Source of the DNA: Chloroflexota bacterium
Lineage (GTDB): Bacteria > Chloroflexota > Dehalococcoidia > Tepidiformales > Tepidiformaceae
DNA length: 64,000 bases
Reading direction: 5' to 3'
NCBI GenBank assembly: GCA_016234445.1
Contig: JACRBT010000016.1
Location: 111,025-175,024 of the forward strand
Below are positions 9,401-17,381 of the stretch, piece by piece. The translations under genes and the position numbers were made by a program. Under the pieces are notes generated by a model. It saw only the letters and a list, made by a program, of their open reading frames with translations. It was not told the DNA's origin and searched no databases. Every line of letters starts with the position of its first letter. The first letter of the stretch is position 1.

Positions 9401-9730
9401 GCCGGCGCCGGGGTCGATCCCCGCTTCGATGGGGTGTTCGCGCAGGACCTGGAAGCAGAGCGAGTGGATGGTGCCGATGATGGCCTCGTCGATCTTGGCG
9501 CGGTGGGCTTCGAGCCCGGCGAGCTCCATCACCTTCTTGCGCACGCGCTGGCGCATCTCGGCGGCGGCGGCATCGGTGAAGGTGACGGCGGCGACCTCGG
9601 AGGGCTTGCAGTCGCGGAGGAGCGAGACGTAGCGCGCAACGAGCTTCGTCGTCTTGCCGCTGCCGGCGCCGGCGGCGACGAGGATGTCCTGGCCGCGGGA
9701 GTCTGCGATCGGGTCAGTTTCCGTTGCCAT
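6446..9730 (-). CDS. addA: AddA-like UvrD-family helicase-nuclease
   Basis: 1094 aa from the ATG at 9730, which has a GAGGAGGGGG ribosome binding site; upstream frame extension has biased low-complexity sequence and was dropped. Walker A GAGSGKTT is at residues 21-28, and the helicase motif II phrase LLVDEAQDLNPLQ and motif III-type GDEKQAIYGFRGSD follow. The C-terminus has a RecB-type PD-(D/E)XK nuclease signature (GTIDLLYR...HVLDFKTNR). AddA with AddB resects double-strand breaks before RecA loading. The gene overlaps addB by 17 nt and shares its promoter. Confidence 0.85.
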   Translation of the reverse strand: MATETDPIADSRGQDILVAAGAGSGKTTKLVARYVSLLRDCKPSEVAAVTFTDAAAAEMRQRVRKKVMELAGLEAHRAKIDEAIIGTIHSLCFQVLREHPIEAGIDPGAGIMGEDESEFELLAACGDALETAAASDEDQAAALLEIGLFALRSQLPGMVGDRDQVRKAFARMGASPAGREEHVRAQLAAAAEPFRRQVVALRDALAVHHEARLRDDKLSARVAGIVDTLAPAATCAAEELGRLLAEAAPTRGGDGSAANWRDIGEVRHILDELKQLKDQLAAIAFSEADAHAVAVLPQLEALFEEACRLYDQRKQALDTLDYLDLELKARDLLAAYPAVADEYQESIRFLLVDEAQDLNPLQAEIIDLLSGRADGATKNGRVFFVGDEKQAIYGFRGSDVRLFTRLRDEIAAAGGEMHELGKSYRTHGPLVDAVNRVFQHVFAGATKAIHARPQDLEGRGGDAPPGPHLVLMPLVKATGDVPIRAEAALVAREIKRIVEAKTPVWDREDKAYRAAGYGDVAILLRAFTHLVPFEDALEAHGVPFATAAGSGYFDQQEVLDLQNLLTWLAEPDDEIALFAVLRSPLFLIDDATLLALRNADRYDLLGATGNPPAGLDPAIRARCKAAFKALGALRKLAATAPVDEILARALELTAVEAAWAALPRGEQANQNIRKLMALSQSLQGRSLDEFVDYLRRRRDQGAREAQAPVDQPHAVQVMTVHGAKGLQFPIVFVPQAHGGARSSAPAISWRGDTGISLKVDLGDDKPIAPGFHGLLAAQEKEEDRAEHRRLFYVAATRAADYLYLSGQEPPPDKASEGWSHLAAEALASHDGGGAVDLRDPVDPATVQWPPAPPPVIPDEAAEVEAAATLLLRPKVIPVRTSTPATALRAADYEGPRDRHDDGLASIRGTVAHRAIELRATGKPLPPLAGMVRALRDTAISDEDLERVAAGVEEILARFESSPLAATLRLPASEAKFEVPVAFDWDGLPMHGTIDLLYRNEGRWHVLDFKTNRVGRKALDELARPYLPQLGVYGLAIEKATGSRPALEIMFLDTGALHVLDPVAVDAALAEARARLDGGAEIADTEDLGGAAAEA

Positions 9731-12671
9731 CGTCCCCCTCCTCTTCCGGCGACCGGCTCTTCCGGCAGGCGGCCCCGAAGGCGCAGTAGCCGCAGGCGCG
9801 AAGGTCGGCCGGCCTGACGGGGAACTCACCCCTCGCGGCGGTGTTGCGCGCCTCGATGATGACGTCGAGCCCGCGCTCCGGCGTGGTCGCGCTCGCGGGA
9901 TCGGCCGTGTCGATGGCGAACCGCTTGTGGCCCTTCGTGTAGACGTAGGCGGCGATCGCACGGCCGGCCCCCGTGATTTCCCGCGCGGCGCAGGCATAGA
10001 GCGGCAGCTGGAGCTTGTAGCCGTCCGTCACCGCCTTCTTGTGGATGGCCTGGCCCGTCTTGTAGTCGACAACGACAACGATGCCGTCGCCTTCGTCGAT
10101 GCGGTCGAACTTGCCGTTTACTTCGAAGGGTGGGTTCGCCGGGACCGTGAAGACGAAGGGAAGCTCGACGCCGCGGATCCGGGTGATGTCATGCTCGTCG
10201 CTGAACCGTGCTTCTTCCTGCAGCAGCGTCACCAGCTGGGGGAGCGCCTTTCGCCACTCGAGGCCCCAGAGGGCGGCCCGGCCGAAGCCGTATTTCTGGG
10301 GCGCATCCCTCCAGGCGGCTTCGCCTTCGGACTGCAGTCGCTGGAGCACGCCCGGGAGCGTGCTGCCGTTGAGCGCCTGCCCGTTCGACGCGAGGGGCGC
10401 GAGGAGATGTTCGAGGATGTCGTGGACGACGGTTCCGCGGGTGAGCGGGTCGGCATCCTCCAGTTCCTCGTCCAGTTCGCGGAGGCGGAGGACCTGCTTC
10501 CCGAAGAACTGGAACGGGCACTGGCGGAAGCTTTCGAAGCCGGTCGGGCTGAAGCGGGCGGGGAGCGAAGCCTGGGCCAGGCCGGCCGGGATGACGCCGC
10601 CGAAGGCGCCCGGCTCCTGTCCCGTTCGGCGCTGATGTTCGACGGAGGCAGCGGCGCGGACGATGCCCCAGACCTCCTCCGACCATGGTTCACGCAGGGG
10701 CGGCCGCAGGGCGGAACGTTCGCGCCAGTCGCGCGTGCAGCGGATGGCGAGTTCGCGGGCGGAGGCGGCGGTCGCGGCGTTGACGGGCGTGAGGTCGACG
10801 TGCCCGGGGGTGGTTTCGAAGTAGTAGGAGGCGGCGCGCGGCTTGCCCCGGGAGTCGACGCGCTGCCGCCAGGCGGTGAAAGTGACGTCGGCGCGGCTGC
10901 GGACGGACTGCCAGAGCTGGTCTTCGGTGGCCCGGGAGGTTTCGGGGAGCACGAGCCCTGCTTCCGCGAGCAGCCTGCGGGCGAGCGCCCCGAGGAGGGG
11001 CGTGGCGCGCCGCGGCGCCGGGAATTCGCCTTCGGAGAGTCCGGCGGCGGCGACGTGGGCGAAGCGCAGCCCGTGGAAGGTGTGCATCGGCGCGAGGAGG
11101 ACGCCGCCTGGTTGGCGGAGCGTCGCGGAGGGGACGTCCATGGCGGCGGCGAGCTGGTCGACGAAGGCGGCGAAGGGCACGGGCTGGCCCCCGAGGGCCT
11201 CTTCGACGGCGACGAAGCCGAGGAGGTGGCCCCGCAACGCGTTGATGTCCTCCGCGACACCGAGGTCGCTGCGGGCTGCGGCGCGAACCAGGGCGCCGGG
11301 GCCGAAGAGGGCGGCGTCGATCCTGCGGGCGTGTTCGGCGGTCGTGGCGGGGGCAGTGGTTTCGAGGAGGGCGACAAGGTCGTCGAGTGCCCTCGTCAGC
11401 CCGGCTGAGGCGTCGAGGTCGTAGGGGCTCGGGTTGCGGGTGGTGCCGTCATGGGAGGTTTCGGGGCTGGCAAGCGAGACTGCGAGCTGGCGGAGCGATT
11501 CGAGCCCGCCCCAGAGCCCCCGCTGCCGGCCGCGCCTGGCGATGGTGCCGACAGCCCTCGGGTTGCCCAGCGCCCAGCGGTTGCGGTCGAGGAAGCCGCT
11601 GCGGAGGACGGCCACGAGATCGCGGAGTTTCCAGCGGGTACCGTCGCCGCCGGGAAGGCGGAGGAGGCGGATCACCCAGCCGCCGAAGGGCCGGGCCGAC
11701 AGCGGTTCCCCGGCCGCGGGGTCGAGGGGGAGGTTGTATTCGGCGAAGATCTGGCGGGCAGTCCGGAGCACGGGCGCCGCCTGGCGGAAGGCCACCGCGA
11801 AGTCGGACGGCCGGAGCCCGGGGTTGGCGGCGAGGCGGACCTTGATGTCGCGGGCAATGGCGCGCATTTCGGATTCGCGGTCGTGGGCCGCAGTGGCTGA
11901 GGCGACGGCCGCCGGCGGATGGAAGTCTGTTGCGACTTCCACCGCGCCGGGGAGGGCGGTCCGGAGCGCTGCTTCGAAGGGGGTTGGCGGCTCGCCGGGC
12001 GAGGATTCGATGGTGAGCCATGCTTCCGGCGCACGCTGGAGGACGGCCACGACCAGCGCCAGTTCGGCGCGGCTGAAGGCGCGGAAGCCGTCGAAGAGGA
12101 CGAGGCCCGGGAGCGAACCGCCATCGATGGCGTCGGCGACGCGGGCGGGAAGCGCGGCCGGGTGAGTCCAGCCGTGGGCGCTCATCTCGGCGTCGAAGCT
12201 GGCGTAGATGCCGGCGAGGGCGGCGAGGACGGGGTTCCCCGTGGCGGTCGCCGCCTCGGAGAACGCGCGCGGTTCGATCAGCGCGTCCTGGAGTTCGCTG
12301 ACCGCTTCGCTGACGAGCCGGAGGAGGCCCGGGGCATCGGCGATTCGGGCAAACGCGCCGGCGGCGCCGCTCTCGGCCTGGTCCGCGATCACGCGGCCGA
12401 TGAGCGCGGCCAGCAGCCCCCGGGAAGGCACGTCGACCGTCGTGGCGGCGGCGCGGTCCCGGGCGAACTGGTTCAAGGTCAACACTTCGAGGTTGAGGGC
12501 GACGCCGCAGCGCTGGACCAGGCGCTTGCGGAACTGGTCGGCGTGGCGCGAGGTCGGGACGAGAACGAGGGTGGGGGCGAAGGGGTCGGCAGCGTAGCGC
12601 CCGGCCGCCCGGGCCAGGATGGCTTCTGTCTTGCCGCTTGCCGCGGGGCCGGTGACGAGTGTGACGGTCAT
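9714..12671 (-). CDS. addB: AddB-like helicase-nuclease subunit with Fe-S cluster
   Basis: 985 aa. N-terminal Walker A GPAASGKTE is at residues 8-16. The C-terminal PD-(D/E)XK nuclease has GKFDRIDEGDG...VVDYKTG. An upstream Cys (FRQCPFQFFG) and a terminal CGYCAFGAAC triplet give the four Cys of the AddB/Cas4-type 4Fe-4S cluster. These features identify the AddB partner of the adjacent addA. The -10 hexamer TATGCT ends 8 nt before the ATG, so the transcript is leaderless or nearly so. A GCGACA-N5-TGTCGC operator lies 10 nt further upstream, pointing to damage induction. Confidence 0.85.
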   Translation of the reverse strand: MTVTLVTGPAASGKTEAILARAAGRYAADPFAPTLVLVPTSRHADQFRKRLVQRCGVALNLEVLTLNQFARDRAAATTVDVPSRGLLAALIGRVIADQAESGAAGAFARIADAPGLLRLVSEAVSELQDALIEPRAFSEAATATGNPVLAALAGIYASFDAEMSAHGWTHPAALPARVADAIDGGSLPGLVLFDGFRAFSRAELALVVAVLQRAPEAWLTIESSPGEPPTPFEAALRTALPGAVEVATDFHPPAAVASATAAHDRESEMRAIARDIKVRLAANPGLRPSDFAVAFRQAAPVLRTARQIFAEYNLPLDPAAGEPLSARPFGGWVIRLLRLPGGDGTRWKLRDLVAVLRSGFLDRNRWALGNPRAVGTIARRGRQRGLWGGLESLRQLAVSLASPETSHDGTTRNPSPYDLDASAGLTRALDDLVALLETTAPATTAEHARRIDAALFGPGALVRAAARSDLGVAEDINALRGHLLGFVAVEEALGGQPVPFAAFVDQLAAAMDVPSATLRQPGGVLLAPMHTFHGLRFAHVAAAGLSEGEFPAPRRATPLLGALARRLLAEAGLVLPETSRATEDQLWQSVRSRADVTFTAWRQRVDSRGKPRAASYYFETTPGHVDLTPVNAATAASARELAIRCTRDWRERSALRPPLREPWSEEVWGIVRAAASVEHQRRTGQEPGAFGGVIPAGLAQASLPARFSPTGFESFRQCPFQFFGKQVLRLRELDEELEDADPLTRGTVVHDILEHLLAPLASNGQALNGSTLPGVLQRLQSEGEAAWRDAPQKYGFGRAALWGLEWRKALPQLVTLLQEEARFSDEHDITRIRGVELPFVFTVPANPPFEVNGKFDRIDEGDGIVVVVDYKTGQAIHKKAVTDGYKLQLPLYACAAREITGAGRAIAAYVYTKGHKRFAIDTADPASATTPERGLDVIIEARNTAARGEFPVRPADLRACGYCAFGAACRKSRSPEEEGDDGNGN

Positions 12672-12679
12672 CGCCCCGG

Positions 12680-12712
12680 AGCATACGGGAGCGGTGCGAC
12701 AACTGTTGTCGC
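12680..12712 (-). promoter_or_regulatory. addB-addA promoter with palindromic damage-type operator
   Basis: On the minus strand GCGACAACAGTTGTCGC (12712-12696, perfect 8-nt arms) is followed after exactly 10 nt by TATGCT (12685-12680). The addB ATG lies 8 nt beyond. The same spacing occurs at 22195 and 42571. It fits the actinobacterial PafBC/RecA-independent promoter layout TTGTCRGTG-N8-TAnnnT. Confidence 0.65.
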
Positions 12713-12820
12713 GTGGTGGAAGATTCCCGGCCTTTTGCCCCAGGCTAACGAACTCGCGTAGGATCAGGCGGCCGCCAAACCTGCCGGGCAGGACGGCGAG
12801 CCACCGCGCGAGGGCGATCC

Positions 12821-13861
12821 GTGCGCATCCTTGATGGCATCTACCAGCTCCTGACCCCTTTTCCCCAGTTCACGCTCGAAGACGCGAAGAAGCTTCGCCA
12901 CGAACTCGAGGAGCACCCGCGGGTAACCAAGGGGCTGCCCTATGTGCTGCCCTACATGATTAAGGACGGCGGCGAAACGGTGCTCGTGGACTGCGGCTGG
13001 AACACGGACAGCGCCTACGCCGCGCTCGAAGCGGGGATGCAGGAACACGGCAGCCACCCTTCGGAGATCTCCCGGCTCGTGATCACCCACGTCCACCCGG
13101 ACCACTACGGCATGGCCGGGCGCCTGAAGCAGCATTCGAGCTGCAACGTGATGATCCACGAGAAGGACGCGGAGGTGATCACCGACCGCTACTTCGCCCC
13201 CAAGACCCTCACCGACCAGATGGGCCGCTTCATGGAGATGAACGGGGTGCCGACGATGGACACGCCGGCGATGTCGATGGGTTCGATGGGGATGATCGGG
13301 ATGGTGGCGGCGGTCCCGCCGGACACGCAGTTCCAGGGCGGCGAGATCCTCAAGGTGGGGCAATTCGAATTCGAAGTGATCTGGACGCCGGGGCATTCGC
13401 CGGGCCACATCTGCCTCTACGAACCGAACCATAAGATCCTCCTGACCGGCGACCACATCCTCCCGACGATCACGCCGAACGTCTCGATCCACGCCCAGAC
13501 CCACGGCAGCCCACTCGGCGACTACATGCGTTCGCTCGAAAAGCTGGTGGACCTGGACGTGAAGTGGGTGCTCCCGGCGCACGAATTCGACACCAAGGAC
13601 CTGAAGAAGCGGATCATCGAAATCGAGGAGCACCACATCGTCCGGCTCGACGAGATGGCGAAGTGCGTCGACCGCGGCGGCTCGACGGCGTGGGAAGTGG
13701 CCGGCCGGGTGAAGTGGGCGACGGGCATGCTCACGGACTTCGAACCGTTCATGCAGCGCGCGGCAGTCGGCGAGACCATCGCCCACCTGGAGTACCTGTT
13801 CGAGGTCGGGCGGCTGGCGAAAGTGATGCGGGGCAAGGCGATGTACTGGCTGCCTGCCTGA
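12821..13861 (+). CDS. MBL-fold metallo-hydrolase
   Basis: 346 aa from a GTG start. The metallo-beta-lactamase fold metal-binding signature THVHPDHYGMAG (HxHxDH) is near residues 88-99, and further metal ligands are in TPGHSPGHICLY and LLTGDHIL. The C-terminal helical part resembles the larger MBL hydrolases of unknown substrate. The likely promoter is TTGCCC-N18-TAGGAT (12735-12764), with a 5' leader of about 50 nt. Substrate not predictable. Confidence 0.85.
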   Translation: MRILDGIYQLLTPFPQFTLEDAKKLRHELEEHPRVTKGLPYVLPYMIKDGGETVLVDCGWNTDSAYAALEAGMQEHGSHPSEISRLVITHVHPDHYGMAGRLKQHSSCNVMIHEKDAEVITDRYFAPKTLTDQMGRFMEMNGVPTMDTPAMSMGSMGMIGMVAAVPPDTQFQGGEILKVGQFEFEVIWTPGHSPGHICLYEPNHKILLTGDHILPTITPNVSIHAQTHGSPLGDYMRSLEKLVDLDVKWVLPAHEFDTKDLKKRIIEIEEHHIVRLDEMAKCVDRGGSTAWEVAGRVKWATGMLTDFEPFMQRAAVGETIAHLEYLFEVGRLAKVMRGKAMYWLPA

Positions 13862-14014
13862 GGCAGCGGCGAGACGGCGGCTGGCGCACGGATCCGCGGG
13901 CAGGCGATGCGGCCACGGGGGGCCGCGACTACCGGGGCGCTCCCCGGGCTTGCTTCGCCCGTTCCCGGTTCCCCTGCGATACTGGGCGTACCACCTCCCA
14001 CCCGGAGCCCCGCC

Positions 14015-15001
14015 ATGCCCCGACACCCCAACGAGGCCCTCTTCGAGGGCGAGAAGCCGTTCCCGATCATCCCCGTCTGTGAGCACTTCGCCGGCACGGA
14101 AGAGCGCATCGGCAAGGCTTTCGAGCTCCAGGCGAAGATGGGCGGCGTCTTCGACATCACGATGGACTGCGAAGACGGCGCCCCGACCGGCGCCGAGAAG
14201 GCCCACGCCGAGATGGTCGTGCGGATGCAGCAGAGCGGCCTGAACAAGTTCAACATGGCCGGCGTCCGCATCCACGACTACACGAACGCCCACTGGAAAG
14301 ACGACGTCGACATCATCGTCCCGGGCGCCGGGGAGCGGGTCGCCTACATCACGGTCCCGAAGACGACGAAGGCCGAGCAGCTCGCGGAGATGATCGAGTA
14401 CATCCGCGAGAAGGGGGCGAAGGCCGGGATCAAGCGGGAGATCCCCATCCACGCGCTGATGGAGACGCACGGCGCCCTCCGCCAGGTCTGGGAGATCGCC
14501 GCGCTCCCGAACGTCCAGGTGCTGGACTTCGGGCTCATGGACTTCGTCTCGGCGCACCACGGCGCCATCCCGTCGTCGGCGATGCGGTCGCCGGGGCAGT
14601 TCGAACACGCGCTGCTCCACCGGGCGAAGGCGGAGACGGTGGCGGCGGCCCTGGCGAACGGCGTCGTCCCGGCGCACAACGTGACCCTGGAGCTGAAGGA
14701 CACGGAGTTCATCTTCAACGACGCGAAGCGCGCCCACGACCAGTTCGGCTTCCTCCGGCAGTGGTCGATCTACCCGGCCCAGATCGAGCCGATCACGCGG
14801 GCGATGTCGCCGGCGCTGCCGGAAGTGGAAGAGGCGGAGGCGATCCTGATGAAGGCGTATGCCGCGGACTGGGGCCCGGTCCAGCACGAAGGCAGCCTCC
14901 ACGACCGCGCGACCTACCGCTACTACTGGGAGCAGCTCCAGCGGGCCCGGGTGATGAACATCGAGATCCCGCCCACCATCAAGGCAGCCTTCTTCTCGTG
15001 A
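14015..15001 (+). CDS. HpcH/HpaI aldolase/citrate lyase (CoA-ester lyase) family protein
   Basis: 328 aa from the ATG at 14015, preceded by CCCGGAGCC; an upstream in-frame ATG at 13907 was rejected because the extra residues are Pro/Gly-rich and unlike the family. Features are FDITMDCEDGAPTG near residues 44-57 (acidic metal ligands) and the TIM-barrel phrases MEMH-like ALMETHGALR and LDFGLMDFVSAHHG. Relatives cleave malyl-, methylmalyl- or citramalyl-CoA using Mg2+. The exact substrate is open. Confidence 0.8.
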   Translation: MPRHPNEALFEGEKPFPIIPVCEHFAGTEERIGKAFELQAKMGGVFDITMDCEDGAPTGAEKAHAEMVVRMQQSGLNKFNMAGVRIHDYTNAHWKDDVDIIVPGAGERVAYITVPKTTKAEQLAEMIEYIREKGAKAGIKREIPIHALMETHGALRQVWEIAALPNVQVLDFGLMDFVSAHHGAIPSSAMRSPGQFEHALLHRAKAETVAAALANGVVPAHNVTLELKDTEFIFNDAKRAHDQFGFLRQWSIYPAQIEPITRAMSPALPEVEEAEAILMKAYAADWGPVQHEGSLHDRATYRYYWEQLQRARVMNIEIPPTIKAAFFS

Positions 15002-15029
15002 CCCACGGCCGCGTCTCCGGGGAGCCCCG

Positions 15030-15647
15030 ATGACCATCTACTTAGTCCGCCATGGCCTCGCGGCGGCGGGGACGGCCGAGCTTGACCCCGGGCTGGCCAC
15101 GCTCGGGCACGCGCAGGCGCGGGCGGCCGCGAACCGCCTGTGGGGGGCGAACGCTGGCCGGCTTCTCGTTTCGCCGCTGCGGCGCACGCGCGAGACGGCG
15201 GAACCGATCGCGGCGGCGCTGGGGCTGGCCGAGGAGATCCGGGAGGAAGTGGCCGAAGTCTTCGACCCCTCGATGCCGGTCCAGGAGCGCCAGGCCATGA
15301 TCGGCCCCTTCATGGCGGGCAAGTGGGCCGACCAACCCGAACAGCTGCGGGCGTGGCGGCGCCGGGTGGTCGATACCGTACTGGAAGCGGGGCTCGCGGC
15401 CTCGGCGGCCGGGCACGACCTCGTCATTGTCTCGCACTACATCGCCATCGGGGTCGTCATCGGCGAGTCCGTTGGGGACGACCGTGTCGTCCCGCAGCCG
15501 ATGGCGAACGCCTCGATCACGACCGTCGAGGTCGGGCACGGGGGGTTCACGCTGGTCGAGGCGGCCTCGGTGACGCACCTGGCGCCGGAAGAGATAACGG
15601 GTGCGGGCAGCGCCATGGCGGGCGGCGGCAACGCGCCCCGGCAGTAA
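15030..15647 (+). CDS. Histidine phosphatase family protein
   Basis: 205 aa. The N-terminal catalytic motif LVRHG (residues 5-9) and the second-arm phrase SPLRRTRETAEP are those of the phosphoglycerate-mutase-like histidine phosphatases. The downstream catalytic His lies in VIVSHYIAIG. The start ATG follows GGGGAGCCCCG and lies 29 nt after the lyase gene, so the two may be co-transcribed. Substrate unknown. Confidence 0.85.
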   Translation: MTIYLVRHGLAAAGTAELDPGLATLGHAQARAAANRLWGANAGRLLVSPLRRTRETAEPIAAALGLAEEIREEVAEVFDPSMPVQERQAMIGPFMAGKWADQPEQLRAWRRRVVDTVLEAGLAASAAGHDLVIVSHYIAIGVVIGESVGDDRVVPQPMANASITTVEVGHGGFTLVEAASVTHLAPEEITGAGSAMAGGGNAPRQ

Positions 15648-15659
15648 GTCGCGCCGGCT

Positions 15660-15926
15660 CTAGTCGCGGGACTTGCTGAGGGCGCCGAGGACGAGGAGCA
15701 CGAGGATCGCCCCCATCGCCGAGATCGCGATCGAGCGGGCGTCGAGGTCGTCCACGCCGCCCCAGCCGAGTTGTGTCGCGATGAGCCCGCCGACGGCCGC
15801 GCCGGCGATCCCGATGACGGGCGTCACCAGGCAACCGCAGCCCTGTTTGCCAGCTTTCGTCGGCACGACAAGCTGGGCGATGAGCCCCGCGACCAGACCG
15901 AGGAAGACCCAGGCGAAGACTCCCAT
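15660..15926 (-). CDS. GlsB/YeaQ/YmgE (transglycosylase-associated) small membrane protein
   Basis: 88 aa with three hydrophobic segments and the family hallmarks LGLVAGLIAQLVVP and a Gly-rich central helix (IGIAGAAVGGLIA). This family is linked to general stress responses; the mechanism is unknown. It is divergent from mutM, and its promoter (TATACT, 8 nt upstream) lies back-to-back with the mutM -10. Confidence 0.85.
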   Translation of the reverse strand: MGVFAWVFLGLVAGLIAQLVVPTKAGKQGCGCLVTPVIGIAGAAVGGLIATQLGWGGVDDLDARSIAISAMGAILVLLVLGALSKSRD

Positions 15927-15934
15927 TGGCGCGG

Positions 15935-15940
15935 AGTATA
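15935..15940 (-). promoter_or_regulatory. -10 element of the GlsB-type gene
   Basis: TATACT on the minus strand, 8 nt before the ATG; leaves room for only a one- or two-base leader. Confidence 0.55.
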
Positions 15941-15970
15941 CCCGGCGGAACCACGCGTGGCCTTCGTCCC

Positions 15971-15976
15971 TATAAT
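15971..15976 (+). promoter_or_regulatory. -10 element of the MutM-type gene (leaderless)
   Basis: Perfect TATAAT followed by exactly 6 nt and then the ATG, so transcription should begin at or next to the start codon. No good -35 hexamer is visible. Confidence 0.6.
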
Positions 15977-15982
15977 CCGCCC

Positions 15983-16828
15983 ATGCCGGAAATCCCCGAA
16001 CTCGAAGCCATCCGCGACTTCTGCAACGGCCACATCACGGGGCTGACGATCCTCTCGGTGGAGGTACGGATCCCAACGGTGGTCCGGACGGCGGCCCAGG
16101 AACTGCGGGACACGCTCCCCGGCGACTCCTTCGGGGTGGTGCTGCGGCACGGGAAGTTCCTGCTCTTCCCCCTCGCCTCGGAGCGGGTGCTTGTCATCAA
16201 CCCGATGCTGACGGGGCGGTTCCAGTACCTCGACCACGGAGCCAGGCGCCATGCCCGGACCTGCATCGTGGTGGCGTTCGAAGGGGGCCGCGACCTTCGC
16301 TACGTCGACGAGCGCGTGATGGGGAAGGTCTACCTGGTGGCGGCGGACCAGCTCGCGGCCATCCCGAACTGGGCGACGAACGGCCCCGACCTGCTGGACC
16401 CCGCCCTGGACGAAGAGCGCTGGCTCGCGGGGATGAAGCGCTACCGGGGGCAGATAAAGGCGATCCTGACCAACGCCGAGTTCGTCCAGGGCATTGGCAA
16501 CGCCTACAGCGACGAGATCCTCTGGGAGGCCGGGATCAATCCCTACACGCCGAAGACGGCGCTGACGGAGGATGACCTGCGGCGCCTTCACCGGGCAGCG
16601 CGGGAGGTGATGGCCTGGGCGACGCCGCTGGTCCGCGAGCGGATGGTGAAGGGCGACGTGCTCGACTACGAAGAGCGGCGCGACTTCATGCGGGTGCACC
16701 GGCTCGGCGGTCAGCCCTGCCCGCGTTGCGGCACGACGATCAGTGAGATCACAGCGAACCAGCGGATTACGAGCTTCTGCCGGACCTGCCAGCCGGGGGG
16801 GCCGTCGGTCGGTTTCCGCCGGGAGTGA
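15983..16828 (+). CDS. mutM: Formamidopyrimidine-DNA glycosylase (Fpg/MutM-type)
   Basis: 281 aa, initiated at the ATG that exposes the catalytic N-terminus M-P-E-I-P-E-L-E (Pro2 nucleophile, Glu3). The beta-hairpin lysine is in LRHGKFLLF, and the helix-two-turn-helix phrase QGIGNAYSDEILWEAGI is present. The zinc finger (CPRCG...FCRTC) is complete at the C-terminus. It excises oxidised purines such as 8-oxoG. The motif MPEIPELE differs from the usual MPELPEVE, so an Fpg-family relative with altered lesion range (for example Nei-like) is possible. Confidence 0.85.
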   Translation: MPEIPELEAIRDFCNGHITGLTILSVEVRIPTVVRTAAQELRDTLPGDSFGVVLRHGKFLLFPLASERVLVINPMLTGRFQYLDHGARRHARTCIVVAFEGGRDLRYVDERVMGKVYLVAADQLAAIPNWATNGPDLLDPALDEERWLAGMKRYRGQIKAILTNAEFVQGIGNAYSDEILWEAGINPYTPKTALTEDDLRRLHRAAREVMAWATPLVRERMVKGDVLDYEERRDFMRVHRLGGQPCPRCGTTISEITANQRITSFCRTCQPGGPSVGFRRE

Positions 16829-16880
16829 ACAGGCCTATGATTCGGCGCGGTAGCCGAGTTTCGGAGGGGTCTGGGAATCC

Positions 16881-17357
16881 ATGGACGACACGTTCAAACT
16901 GCTGCTGTTCCTGCACGTCGCGGTGGTGATACTCGCGTTGGGACCGACCTTCGCCTTCCCGTTCCTGGAGGGGATCGCGAACAGGAAGGGCGTGGCCGCG
17001 ACGCGCTTCGCCCACCAGTTCGAAGCGCGCCTTGAGACGATCTGGATCCGGCCCGGCGCGGTCCTGATCTTCCTGCTCGGCCTTGGGCTGATCTTCAAGG
17101 ACGACGCACTGCGGGAAGACATGCCGGTTTGGCTCACGGTCGCCACCGTCTGGTTCATCGTGACGTTCCTCACCGCGGTGTTCGTCCAGGGCCGGAACAT
17201 CCAGCAAGGACTGAAGGCCCTCGAAGGCGTTCGCGACGACGCTCCCCTCCCGGAAGCCTACACGGCGGTTGCGAAGCGGATGCAGATCGTGGGAGGGCTG
17301 CTCGGCCTTTCCGTCATCGGCATCGCGTTTCTCATGATCTGGAAGCCGGGAGAGTAA
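16881..17357 (+). CDS. DUF2269-like integral membrane protein
   Basis: 158 aa with four predicted transmembrane segments (about residues 5-24, 50-72, 78-100, 132-152). The first carries a His in LLFLHVAVVILALGPTF, typical of the DUF2269 membrane family. An in-frame GGAGGGG lies about 11 nt upstream. Function unknown; it may be a stand-alone gene between mutM and the convergent nuclease gene. Confidence 0.6.
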   Translation: MDDTFKLLLFLHVAVVILALGPTFAFPFLEGIANRKGVAATRFAHQFEARLETIWIRPGAVLIFLLGLGLIFKDDALREDMPVWLTVATVWFIVTFLTAVFVQGRNIQQGLKALEGVRDDAPLPEAYTAVAKRMQIVGGLLGLSVIGIAFLMIWKPGE

Positions 17358-17381
17358 CGCCGGGCAAGCGAAACCCCGTGC